From Rhodospirillales bacterium (lineage in GTDB: Bacteria > Pseudomonadota > Alphaproteobacteria > Rhodospirillales > JAPHRK01): 55,321 bases of DNA. Every line of letters starts with the position of its first letter. The stretch's first letter is position 1. A program made the position numbers and the translations under genes. The notes under the pieces were generated by a model. It had not been told where the DNA came from and ran no database searches. It worked only from the letters and a program-made list of their open reading frames with translations. This document shows, one piece after another, positions 38,426 through 45,992 of the stretch. The DNA lies in NCBI GenBank assembly GCA_026196105.1, contig JAPHRK010000045.1, positions 1 through 55,321 of the forward strand, in the 5' to 3' direction.

Positions 38426-38860
38426 ATGTCTCATTCCACTCCCGTTGATGCGCTCGTCAATGTGTCCTGCAAGGTGATTATTACTCTTGATAGCAAGGTT
38501 CTGTTGCTTAAGAAAAAGGGTAAATGGTGGGACTTGCCAGGGGGTAAGCTCGACGAGGGCGAAGAGTTGGAGCAGACCGCCGTGCGTGAAGTCAAAGAAG
38601 AAACAGGTTTGAAAGTGACAGTCGGTGATATCTTAAGCTGTCGACTCCAAAAACGAGATGATGCCAACCATCGCGTTTTTATCTTCTACCACAGTAAGCT
38701 CAAAGAAAAGCCAGCCAAAATTCGCCTGAGTGATGAGCATGTTGAATGGGGCTTTTTCTCGGCGAAAGACATGAAAGATATGTACCTCAACGATATTCAG
38801 CGCATCGGGCTAAAAGAGTCGATTAAGAAAATTGAAGGCTGGAAGAAAAATGGCAACTAA
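38426..38860 (+). CDS. Nudix hydrolase
   Basis: Nudix-fold pyrophosphohydrolase. The full Nudix box GxxxxxExxxxxxxREUxEExGU is present, beginning GGKLDEGEEL and ending REVKEETGL. A Mg-dependent nucleoside diphosphate-linked substrate is expected; which one is not known. I use the ATG at 38426 (144 aa) because the longer frame starts with TTG at 38360 and adds a doubtful Trp/Tyr-rich lead. The gene overlaps the next (CYTH) by 11 nt, so both are cotranslated. The Nudix-CYTH pair hydrolyses small phosphates in each case. Confidence 0.92.
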   Translation: MSHSTPVDALVNVSCKVIITLDSKVLLLKKKGKWWDLPGGKLDEGEELEQTAVREVKEETGLKVTVGDILSCRLQKRDDANHRVFIFYHSKLKEKPAKIRLSDEHVEWGFFSAKDMKDMYLNDIQRIGLKESIKKIEGWKKNGN

Positions 38861-39356
38861 TCTTGAAATTGAGCGTAAATTTCTCGTCATTGGTGAGAGC
38901 TGGAAAGCGGGCGCAAAAGCGGTCCCCATTTCTCAGGGCTATCTCTATAAAGGCAAAGACATGGTGCTGCGCGCCCGGACCAAAGGGGACAAAGGCATCC
39001 TGACCATCAAGGCCGACAAAGGGGGTATTTCCCGCCTGGAGTTTGAATATGAAATTCCCGTTGATGATGTCAAAGCTATGTTCAGCGAACTTTGTGCCGA
39101 CCCACCCCTAGAGAAAACCCGCCACATTGTTAAGGTTGGTGGCATGACATGGGAAATCGATGAATTCCATGGCGTGAACCAAGGCTTGGTGATGGCAGAG
39201 ATCGAGCTTGAGAATGCCGATCAATCGTTTGATATGCCCGAGTGGGCCGGACCGGAGGTCAGCGACGACAACCGTTTTTTTAATGCCTACCTCTCAGAAA
39301 AACCTTTCTCCACTTGGGGCATCACTCAAGCAGAACTGATTGCTGAAAAGGGTTAG
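38850..39356 (+). CDS. CYTH domain protein (inorganic triphosphatase-like)
   Basis: CYTH/ThTPase-like protein with the defining N-terminal EIERKFLV motif (residues 5-12). Basic and acidic strand residues line the phosphate tunnel (LRARTKGDKGILTIK, RLEFEYEIP, KTRHIVKVGGMTWEIDEF). In the family these enzymes hydrolyse inorganic triphosphate or, less often, thiamine triphosphate or act as adenylate cyclase. ATG at 38850 is chosen over a TTG upstream because GGAAG sits well before it, giving 168 aa. It overlaps the Nudix gene. Confidence 0.93.
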   Translation: MATNLEIERKFLVIGESWKAGAKAVPISQGYLYKGKDMVLRARTKGDKGILTIKADKGGISRLEFEYEIPVDDVKAMFSELCADPPLEKTRHIVKVGGMTWEIDEFHGVNQGLVMAEIELENADQSFDMPEWAGPEVSDDNRFFNAYLSEKPFSTWGITQAELIAEKG

Positions 39357-39374
39357 GGAAGGTTAGCTTCTCTA

Positions 39375-39463
39375 CCGTCATTCCCGCGAAAGCGGGAATC
39401 CAGGATATCAAACTCTAGCATCGCCAATTGACTCTGGATGCCCGATCAGGTCGGGCATGACGG
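39375..39463. repeat. REP-like palindromic repeat pair
   Basis: Two hairpins framed by an inverted CCGTCAT...ATGACGG: the first is CCCGCGAAAGCGGG, the second GCCCGATCAGGTCGGGC, with an inner TCCAG/CTGGA match. This type, with CGTCATTCCCGCGAAAGCGGGAATCC as hallmark (seen here from 39376), is widespread in proteobacterial intergenic regions. It sits between two converging genes (CYTH and TrkH), the usual location, and may act as a terminator or DNA-binding site. Confidence 0.85.
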
Positions 39464-39495
39464 CAATAGTTAGATGTTAGAAGGGAGCTTGCTCC

Positions 39496-40944
39496 CTAGT
39501 TTCTCCAGAAGGAACGGGTGAACAACACCATAACTGTGAAGAGTTCCAGGCGACCTAAGAGCATACCGCCTGCCATGAGCCATTTGGCTCCGTCGGGAAG
39601 TGATTGGAAGTTGCCCGCAGGTCCAACTGTGTCGCCAAGGCCTGGCCCCACATTGGCGATGGCTGTAGCAGCGCTCGACATGGCCGTAATAAAATCCAAG
39701 CCCATCATACCAAGAGCTAAAGCCAGGAACGAGAACGTGGTGGCGAAGAGGAAAAAGAAGCTCAGCACTGAGACAATAACATCATCAGAAATCGGACGGT
39801 GATTATAGTAGGGGATGAAGACCCCATGTGGTTCCAGTAGTTTCTTTAGCTGTGTATGGGCGGCTGCAAACACCACTTGGAAACGGAAAATTTTAATGCC
39901 GCAGGTGGTTGAGCCAGCGCAGCCGCCAACGACCATAATCAAGAAGAAAATGGGGATAGCAAAAGCGCCCCACTGACCATAATCCGTGGTGGCATAACCC
40001 GTCCCTGTCATGATGGAGACCACGTTGAAACTACTGTACCTCAGTGCATCCAAAGGTGTCATGCCATTGCCGATCCATAAGTATCCGGCAACCACAAGAA
40101 CAGCGGTACTGGCAATCGCCAGGAACCATTGGATTTGGGTATCTTTAGAGAAAGAAGAAACATCCCCTCGGATCAGGCGCAGGTAGAGGATAAAGGGGAG
40201 GCTGCCGAGAATCATGCCACAGGTTGTGAGGGCATCAATGGCTGGGCTTTGGAAATAACCCATGGAAGCGTCATGAGTAGAAAAGCCCCCTGTGGCAATG
40301 GTGGTCATGGCGTGGGTAATGGCATCAAAGCCACTCATCCCTAAGAGCCAATATCCCCCCGCCCAAATGAAAGTGAGGGCTAAATAAACGATGGTCAGCC
40401 CTGCAGACATCTGCGCGGCTTTGGGGAGTACTTTGTCTTCCGTATCAAAAGCCTCAACTCTAAAGAGCTGCATTCCGCCAACATTAAGCATAGGCAGGAT
40501 GGAGATCGCCATTACGATGATACCTAAACCACCAAGCCATTGCAGGATGGAGCGCCACAAAAGGATTCCAGGCGGCGCCGTATCAAGGCCCGTTATCACC
40601 GTTGAGCCAGTGGTTGTAATACCGCTCATGGCTTCAAAAAAGGAATCTGCCGGGCTCATATGCATATTAGAGAAGGCAAATGGGAGGGCACCAAAAATCG
40701 TTAAGACAAGCCAACTAAAGGTCGCCATCAAGAAACCATGACGCAGAGTAAACCGGGTTTTTGTTCCCCAACTCGTCATGATTAAAGCCACGCCAGCAAA
40801 TAAGGTAAAGCCGCCTGAAACTGCAAAGACCTGCCAATCGGGATTACCAACAACACCATCAGCAATTGCCGGAAAACACATGGCAATCGCTAGCACACAA
40901 AGCAAGGTACCAATAACAAGCAGTATGGGTCGAATATCGAGCAA
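39496..40944 (-). CDS. trkH: Potassium uptake protein TrkH
   Basis: Integral membrane K+ channel subunit of the Trk/Ktr system with four pore loops. The selectivity-filter loops are visible: TTTGSTVIT, ATGGFSTHD, MTGTGYATTD and IANVGPGLGD. About ten helices fill 482 aa, a complete protein. Its partner TrkA is not nearby. The start is TTG at 40944, supported by GGCGGGGA about 8 nt upstream; no internal ATG fits better. It is monocistronic and convergent with the CYTH gene across the REP repeat. Confidence 0.93.
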   Translation of the reverse strand: MLDIRPILLVIGTLLCVLAIAMCFPAIADGVVGNPDWQVFAVSGGFTLFAGVALIMTSWGTKTRFTLRHGFLMATFSWLVLTIFGALPFAFSNMHMSPADSFFEAMSGITTTGSTVITGLDTAPPGILLWRSILQWLGGLGIIVMAISILPMLNVGGMQLFRVEAFDTEDKVLPKAAQMSAGLTIVYLALTFIWAGGYWLLGMSGFDAITHAMTTIATGGFSTHDASMGYFQSPAIDALTTCGMILGSLPFILYLRLIRGDVSSFSKDTQIQWFLAIASTAVLVVAGYLWIGNGMTPLDALRYSSFNVVSIMTGTGYATTDYGQWGAFAIPIFFLIMVVGGCAGSTTCGIKIFRFQVVFAAAHTQLKKLLEPHGVFIPYYNHRPISDDVIVSVLSFFFLFATTFSFLALALGMMGLDFITAMSSAATAIANVGPGLGDTVGPAGNFQSLPDGAKWLMAGGMLLGRLELFTVMVLFTRSFWRN

Positions 40945-41046
40945 GAATTTCCCCGCCTTAATCTAATTACTTAGGGGGATTCTTGGAGCAAAATGCCGTG
41001 AATGTCCATGAAGAACTGAAAAGTGAGATTATATTAAGAGTAATTC

Positions 41047-41067
41047 CCCTCTCCTAACTGGAGAGGG
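41047..41067 (-). terminator. Hairpin at the end of folE
   Basis: Perfect 8-bp stem CCCTCTCC/GGAGAGGG with a TAACT loop, starting 5 bp past the folE stop. On the minus strand it is followed by GAATTACTC without a T run, so it may need Rho or may only stabilise the 3' end. Confidence 0.45.
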
Positions 41068-41072
41068 AGGGT

Positions 41073-41705
41073 TTAGCTGGCTCGGCTTGTGGGATTGCCA
41101 ATCATAGAAAGGAACTCTTTGCGGGTGGCCGGCATGTCGCGGAAACCACCGTGCATAGAACTTGTCACCATGGAAACGCCGTGCTTGTGGACACCACGTG
41201 TGGTCATGCAATGGTGTTCAGCTTCAATCACCACGGCAACACCGCGAGGCTGGAGAATATTATTAATGGCAGTAGCGATTTGGGCCGTCATTTTTTCTTG
41301 GATTTGCAGGCGCTTGGCAAATAGCTCTACCGTGCGAGCGAGTTTAGAAATTCCAACAACCCGGCGGTTAGGCAAATAGCCCACATGGGCCAGACCAATA
41401 ATTGGTGCGAGGTGATGTTCACAGTGAGATTCAAAGCGAATTCCTTTAAGAACCACCATTTCGTCGTAGCCTTCAATCTCTTCAAAGGTTCGCTCAAGAT
41501 ATTCTTCAGGATCGTTACCATAGCCTTTGAAATATTCTTCATAAGCCCGTGCAACTCGTGCGGGGGTATCTAAAAGACCTTCTCGGGTTGGGTCATCACC
41601 AGCCCAGGCTAAAAGTGTGCGAACGGCATCTTCTGCTTGTTCCCGAGAGGGCTTGGAAGAAGAGGATTCAATCACATCAAATTTTTTAGTCTTTGTGTTA
41701 GACAT
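41073..41705 (-). CDS. folE: GTP cyclohydrolase I FolE
   Basis: Converts GTP to 7,8-dihydroneopterin triphosphate, the first step of folate and, in some bacteria, queuosine synthesis. The zinc ligands are C95 and H98 ([10 protein letters not shown]) and C166 ([11 protein letters not shown]). The signature [14 protein letters not shown] and the C-terminal TRKEFLSMI are present. At 210 aa it is typical type IA. A short N-terminal Ser-rich segment (15-20) is not conserved in the family. It follows apaG by 89 bp on the same strand. Confidence 0.97.
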   Translation of the reverse strand: MSNTKTKKFDVIESSSSKPSREQAEDAVRTLLAWAGDDPTREGLLDTPARVARAYEEYFKGYGNDPEEYLERTFEEIEGYDEMVVLKGIRFESHCEHHLAPIIGLAHVGYLPNRRVVGISKLARTVELFAKRLQIQEKMTAQIATAINNILQPRGVAVVIEAEHHCMTTRGVHKHGVSMVTSSMHGGFRDMPATRKEFLSMIGNPTSRAS

Positions 41706-41794
41706 CGGAACTCTTTCAAATTTTAGCGTTCGACTAGATATGGCATATCTCGTCAGGAGTTCAAGATTAGAATTATTAAAAACTTGTGTAAAAG

Positions 41795-42187
41795 CTAATG
41801 AACTTGCCCCATGCTTTCTGGGCTATCTAGAGAGAATGAAGGGATTTCAATATCGAATCTCTCGCCATTAGAATTTTCCATTTCATAACTCCCTCCCATA
41901 AACCCTGAGGGTGTTGAGAGTGGGGTGCCGCTGGTATACTCAAAGGTTTGCCCTGGCTCTAAAACGGGTTGTTCACCGATGACCCCATCGCCACGGACTT
42001 CGTGCACTTGGCCCGCTGCATTAACTATTTTCCAATAACGGGTCAGCAGTTGAACAGTTTCTAAACCTTGATTGGAGATGATCACATGATAGGCCCAGAT
42101 ATATCTATTCTGCTCAGGGTCTGATTCGTCTTCCAGGTACATAGGCTGGACGGAGATGTTGATGCAACGGGTAATGGCAGAGAACAT
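41795..42187 (-). CDS. apaG: ApaG domain protein
   Basis: Small immunoglobulin-like beta-sandwich protein of the ApaG/Co2+-Mg2+ efflux-associated family. Seen are the N-terminal [14 protein letters not shown], the [11 protein letters not shown] strand, the [25 protein letters not shown] core and the closing [20 protein letters not shown]. Its molecular role is unclear; E. coli ApaG has been linked to cobalt resistance. The length of 130 aa is normal. It begins 3 bp after the preceding secreted-protein gene. Confidence 0.95.
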   Translation of the reverse strand: MFSAITRCINISVQPMYLEDESDPEQNRYIWAYHVIISNQGLETVQLLTRYWKIVNAAGQVHEVRGDGVIGEQPVLEPGQTFEYTSGTPLSTPSGFMGGSYEMENSNGERFDIEIPSFSLDSPESMGQVH

Positions 42188-42190
42188 AAG

Positions 42191-42883
42191 CTACCTCAAT
42201 GTTTCCAGGCAGGCGATGCCGGAGTCAAATTCTATATGGGCGCGATCAAGGATTTCGGCAACTGAATCTGTGAGTTCAGTTTTAGGATCAAAACTATATC
42301 GCCTTTCGCGGAGGTCAGTATGGCAAGAGATTGTATCAATATTTCCTTGGGCTGCTTGTCTAAAATAAGCGCTCTTTTCTGTGGCTTGAAAAATATTGCC
42401 AATTAGCAATGTCGCTTCAGCTTGGCAGGTCGGTGATTGGGCCTTCGCCCAACATTCAAATTGCGCCTGGGCTGCGGCTGTTTTACCGCTATAGCTATGG
42501 CGTGCCCCGCGTGCTAATGCCGAGATCAACATTCTGCGGGCTTCTTGTAACTGGGGGAAGCTTTCAGCAGGAACCAAGGTGCCCTCTCGCTCATAGGAGA
42601 CACTTGGGTGGCGATTGATCACTTTTCCCTGTTGATGAGGGAGACCCTGGAGAAACGATTTATCTTGCCAGTTGGCGCTTACCGTGGTGATCCGTCTGTC
42701 TGAAATAGTTTCTGGGCTGTCTATCAGGCCTCGTGCCGCTCGAGCAGATTTCTCCTCAAACCCTTCAATTGCTCCGTAGGCTGCTGACAATTGTTTGGCA
42801 AAGGCTGAAGGTTCAGCAAAGCTGGGAGCACTCCCGACAACAAAGAAGAGTGCAATGGCACTTACGATTGTTTTTGTATTCAC
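42191..42883 (-). CDS. Secreted protein resembling the N-terminal region of alphaproteobacterial OmpA-like lipoproteins
   Basis: A clear signal peptide spans about 1-23 (FFVVGSAPSFA). The mature protein has helices, and the segment AAAQAQFECWAKAQSP (137-152) resembles the FDCW-containing N-terminal half of OmpA-family proteins. The peptidoglycan-binding OmpA domain itself is absent. Cys at 144, 153, 187 and 225 could form two disulfides. The function is unknown. It sits 3 bp before apaG and 40 bp after a radical SAM gene. The OmpA resemblance is short, so it is a cautious call. Confidence 0.7.
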   Translation of the reverse strand: MNTKTIVSAIALFFVVGSAPSFAEPSAFAKQLSAAYGAIEGFEEKSARAARGLIDSPETISDRRITTVSANWQDKSFLQGLPHQQGKVINRHPSVSYEREGTLVPAESFPQLQEARRMLISALARGARHSYSGKTAAAQAQFECWAKAQSPTCQAEATLLIGNIFQATEKSAYFRQAAQGNIDTISCHTDLRERRYSFDPKTELTDSVAEILDRAHIEFDSGIACLETLR

Positions 42884-42923
42884 GGCCTACCCCCTTTGTA
42901 GAGACACTTGTTCATCTCTGTAC

Positions 42924-43883
42924 TTAATCAGCGCTACAAGACCCGCCCCCCAAAACACAGAACTTAGCGCAGTGAGGATGATTGAGTTTAACTGAATTGG
43001 ATGAGGCGGCTAAATCATGCCCCATCTCAAATTGTGTATCGTAAGGCAAGAGCGTACAGGGGACCACAACAGATTTTTCGGCCCCTTTACGTTTAATCAC
43101 CATACGCGAGGTTGCACACATCATTGATTCAGGCGTAACGCCAAGAATATCCCAGCAAGCCACGGTAATTTCCGGGACATCAACTTTTTCATCCATTTCA
43201 GGAAACAGCACCAATAAAGTTGGATCGTTTACATCTATAGGAATGTGATGGTTTTTGAAGAGAAGATCATAACCTTGGCGAACAGTCTCGTCGTTCTCGT
43301 CCCAGCAAGTGCGCCCGGCTATAGAAACATTGAAGTTGTTATCCACCAGCCATTTGAGGCCCTCTAACATGGGTTCCCAACTTTTTTCACCCCGCAGCGC
43401 TTCATGTCGGCTTTGGTCGTAATGATCGATGGAAACACGGAAAGTTAGCTTGTTGCCGTAGAGCTTGCCTAGTGTCTTTAAAGGCACTTGTTTTAGGTGA
43501 AGGGGTTTCATGGCGTTGGTGAGAACGAGGACCTCAAAACCACGTTTTAAGGTTTCTTCCAAAATCTCGGGGAATTGTGGATTAAGGAAAGGTTCTCCCC
43601 CTGTGAAGCCAATTTCATGAACATCAATGCCATCTGCCGCAATCTCATCTAAGTAAGGAATAACGTCATCAAGGGTAATATAGGAAAGTCGATCATTGCG
43701 GGGGCTGGATTCGATGTAGCAATTCGTGCAAGTGATGTTGCACAGAGTTCCCGTGTTAAACCACAAGGTATGGAGATGGGTCAGGGCAACAACAGCGCGT
43801 TCCTCCCCTTTTGCGGTGGTGTTCGGGTCTTGGAATTTTGCTGAGTCTAGCTTGGTGAAATTAGCGGAGTCTAAAGGCGTCAT
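42924..43883 (-). CDS. Radical SAM protein
   Basis: Binds a [4Fe-4S] cluster through CxxxCxxC (C48, C52, C55 in CNITCTNC) and uses S-adenosylmethionine, with GGEP at 95-98. The TIM-barrel continues to about residue 200. C-terminal Cys residues (CWDILG, MCATS, VPCTLLP, HCAKFCVLGGGSC) may ligate an extra cluster, as in SPASM/twitch-type enzymes. The substrate is not known. I chose ATG at 43883 (319 aa) because the longer frame opens with TTG and an unlikely Tyr-rich lead. The 40-bp gap to the secreted protein gene suggests cotranscription. Confidence 0.85.
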   Translation of the reverse strand: MTPLDSANFTKLDSAKFQDPNTTAKGEERAVVALTHLHTLWFNTGTLCNITCTNCYIESSPRNDRLSYITLDDVIPYLDEIAADGIDVHEIGFTGGEPFLNPQFPEILEETLKRGFEVLVLTNAMKPLHLKQVPLKTLGKLYGNKLTFRVSIDHYDQSRHEALRGEKSWEPMLEGLKWLVDNNFNVSIAGRTCWDENDETVRQGYDLLFKNHHIPIDVNDPTLLVLFPEMDEKVDVPEITVACWDILGVTPESMMCATSRMVIKRKGAEKSVVVPCTLLPYDTQFEMGHDLAASSNSVKLNHPHCAKFCVLGGGSCSAD

Positions 43884-43969
43884 GGCGGCGTTATGCTCTT
43901 GATGTAAAAAACTATTCCTATATCGATAGCAATATAGACCATCAAAGCCAAATAACAATTCTGTGTAGA

Positions 43970-44205
43970 GCCTTATGACAAATTATATATCTGCCTGACA
44001 TGATTAGTTCGTTTTATGAACTTAGGGGTTAGTGATCGAGGAAAAAGCTTGTCTGGATATTAGTGCAGGCGATGCGACCGGTGGCCATTAAAACGACTAT
44101 CGCCCGAATTGAGGTTGCAGGCCGTGCAGTCTGCCCTACCTTTTTACATGTTGATGCCACAGTCAGGGACAATTTTCTATCCGCCATCTGAGACAAATAG
44201 GTGAT
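43970..44205 (+). pseudogene. Decayed copy of the 5' end of the SDR gene at 45993
   Basis: From about 43970 the sequence matches the upstream region and start of the intact SDR gene. It keeps the CTGACAT...AGTTCGTTTTATGAACTTAGG leader, but the start codon is ATC instead of ATG. The translation reads IEEKACLDISAGDATGG, then a stop, against MEKKTCLVIGAGDATGG in the intact gene. Weaker similarity continues at CCCTACCTTTTTACATGTTGATGCC (compare CCCACCCCTTTGGTGTTGATGCC) after an internal deletion of about 60 nt. The remainder to 44342 holds no recognisable gene. Confidence 0.7.
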
Positions 44206-44342
44206 CAATCGGTATGTGTTACGTTTCCTTTGTTGGATGTCACAAATTCAAACAATTCGCCTGGCCCGTTAAGGCTCTGACTCACTGGCGTACCCTGCGC
44301 AATCTATAGGATGTCGTGAGCAGCAATGCTGACAGTGTGAAT

Positions 44343-44882
44343 TTAAGCGGCTGTGTGGGTTCCCCGGATCGGATAGTTATTTTCCGGGTTGCGGATGAAT
44401 TTAAAACCCTTCAGCAGTGACTTCAAATCGGGCCTTGCGAAAGGTGCGTTTGAGATATCGATGACTTGAAGATTACCGTCACCATTGATGAGGAACAGAC
44501 CCGGTTCTGCGAACGGACGGTCTGTTTCTTGGGCTGAGCGTGGTTGAGAAATGTATAGACCTAGCTTCTGCATCTGCTCAATTGTCAGGTTATATCCGAC
44601 ATCAAAGTTCGGATTGACGAGGGCCATTTGATCTGTGGTTTTGTCCTGTGGGTCTGCAGAAACGGCCACGACATCAATACCCAATGCATTAAAATCGGAA
44701 AGAGCGTCATTCAACTCGCCCAAATAGCGGGTGCAAATTGGGCAGTGTTTTCCCCGATAGACAACCACTAGCTTCCAATCAAACCCGCTAGATGGAGTAC
44801 TAAGGGTTATTTCCCCGCCGCCGAGTTTTTCCACTGTGATGACGGGAAATTTGGCTCCGGCTTTGAGTTTCGAAATATTCAT
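44343..44882 (-). CDS. Peroxiredoxin-like thiol oxidoreductase
   Basis: AhpC/TSA-like thioredoxin fold with a CxxC at C47/C50 (HCPICTRYLGEL) at the end of the first beta strand (KLVVVYRGKH), as in the peroxiredoxin-like DUF899/Prx-like groups. It should reduce peroxides or disulfides; the electron donor is unknown. Length 179 aa, no signal peptide, cytoplasmic. It is divergent from a TetR regulator across 71 bp with two palindromes, so the two form a regulated pair. Confidence 0.88.
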   Translation of the reverse strand: MNISKLKAGAKFPVITVEKLGGGEITLSTPSSGFDWKLVVVYRGKHCPICTRYLGELNDALSDFNALGIDVVAVSADPQDKTTDQMALVNPNFDVGYNLTIEQMQKLGLYISQPRSAQETDRPFAEPGLFLINGDGNLQVIDISNAPFARPDLKSLLKGFKFIRNPENNYPIRGTHTAA

Positions 44883-44898
44883 GAGATGCTCCTTGTTG

Positions 44899-44920
44899 TT
44901 TTGTATCGATCGCTATAAAA
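44899..44920. promoter_or_regulatory. Palindrome upstream of the peroxiredoxin, likely TetR operator
   Basis: TTTTGTA-N8-TATAAAA matches the second site at 44947 (TTTTGTA-N8-TACAAAA) with one change. It lies 17 bp before the peroxiredoxin start and would block its transcription or translation initiation. Confidence 0.6.
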
Positions 44921-44946
44921 TCCAGGCCGCACCTCGAAGTCAAGGG

Positions 44947-44968
44947 TTTTGTAATGACCACTACAAAA
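44947..44968. promoter_or_regulatory. Palindrome over the TetR start codon, likely TetR operator
   Basis: Perfect 7-bp arms TTTTGTA/TACAAAA with 8-nt spacing. It includes the regulator's ATG (44954) and sits 48 bp, about 4.5 helical turns, from the sister palindrome. This fits negative autoregulation and control of the divergent peroxiredoxin. Confidence 0.6.
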
Positions 44969-45562
44969 AAAGTTGGGCGGCCAAAAAAATTCAATCGTGA
45001 TGACGCGCTGATGGCTGCTGTCAATATCTTTTGGGCCAAAGGCTATGATGGTGCGTCGATGAAAGACCTGACGTTGGGAATGGGTATAAATGGTCCAAGT
45101 CTCTATGCGGAATTTGGTGACAAGCGCGGTCTTTATCTTCAGGCCATTGATAAATATGTTAATAATGGTGCCAGTGCGCCACTAGTTGCCCTTGAACAAG
45201 AAGACGACATCGAAAAAGCCGTTGGCGCGTTCTTTCTGGCGGCGATAGATTATTCAACAAAACACCAAGGAGGTGCCAGAGGGTGCTTCCTAGCCTCTTG
45301 CGTATCAACAAGTGCAGGCGAAGTTGAAGGTGCGCGAGAATTGCTGAAGAAAGCTGTTGAGGCAACTGACACCCGTATTGCAGAGCGTTTCGAGCGTGAA
45401 AAACGCCGAGGTAATCTCCCGACAGACTTTCCTTCAAAGGAACGAGCGAGGCTGCTCTTTGATCTGCGTCAGGGCTTGGTTTTTCGTGCGAGAGCCGGTT
45501 TACCAGGAGAATCTCTTGTAGAGAATATCGAAGACAGAGTTCAGATGATTTTGGACTGCTAG
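44954..45562 (+). CDS. TetR family transcriptional regulator
   Basis: N-terminal TetR helix-turn-helix (about residues 13-60: AVNIFWAKGYDGASMKDL, GPSLYAEFGDKRGLYLQAI). The C-terminal ligand domain resembles the group with a GGARGCFLASCVSTSA motif. Its two Cys residues (about 114 and 119) could sense oxidants, fitting the peroxiredoxin neighbour, but this is inference. Length 202 aa. AAGG lies 8 nt before the ATG, overlapping the operator. Confidence 0.92.
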   Translation: MTTTKKVGRPKKFNRDDALMAAVNIFWAKGYDGASMKDLTLGMGINGPSLYAEFGDKRGLYLQAIDKYVNNGASAPLVALEQEDDIEKAVGAFFLAAIDYSTKHQGGARGCFLASCVSTSAGEVEGARELLKKAVEATDTRIAERFEREKRRGNLPTDFPSKERARLLFDLRQGLVFRARAGLPGESLVENIEDRVQMILDC

Positions 45563-45992
45563 CTAAGAGAGAGAAAGCGCACGTCAGGTGCTTTTAAAAA
45601 CTCGGCAATTAGGGCGCTATACGGTTATTTTCTGGGCTATGAATGAACAGTTGTACCAAGGGCTGCTACCTTAACTGTTATTCAAATACGTCGCCGCCCT
45701 CCGTTGCCGCATATTATCGGAACTCTGTCGCCGATTTTCTTAACAAGCAAGTTGGATGCCTTTAAATCTAGAACCTGTGTTATGCGGTCTACCATGTCGA
45801 TGCTGGTGGGCTTAGGCGCATCTTTCCAGTGTGCTGATATATGTCCGATAAAGCTCTGATTGGTGAGTGGGTTCCCCTTCTGACAAATAGCAATTCTGTG
45901 CGTTACAATTAATCAGGAGAAACTTTACTTACTTTACAAAACTACATAGCCCTGACATACTTAAGTTCGTTTTATGAACTTAGGGGTTGGTC
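45563..45992. other. 430-bp gap before the intact SDR gene
   Basis: It holds a start-less open frame (45682-45912, described separately). Just before the SDR start lies the inverted repeat TAAGTTC-N7-GAACTTA (45962-45982), shared with the decayed copy at 43995. No RNA gene or clear terminator was found. Confidence 0.45.
45682..45912 (-). pseudogene. Start-less open frame, possible gene remnant
   Basis: A 76-codon open frame on the minus strand has protein-like composition, including HISAHWKDAPKPTSIDMVDR and NLLVKKIGDRVPIICGNGG, but no ATG, GTG or TTG near its beginning. The only in-frame ATG (45795) leaves 37 residues and has no ribosome binding site. It may be the C-terminal remnant of a lost gene in a region that also contains the decayed SDR copy. 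Chance is not excluded. Confidence 0.3.

Noticed and set aside
44210-44320. 32-codon plus-strand frame beginning MCYVSFVGCHKFKQ
   Set aside because: Short, no ribosome binding site, inside a decaying region; no homologue recognised.
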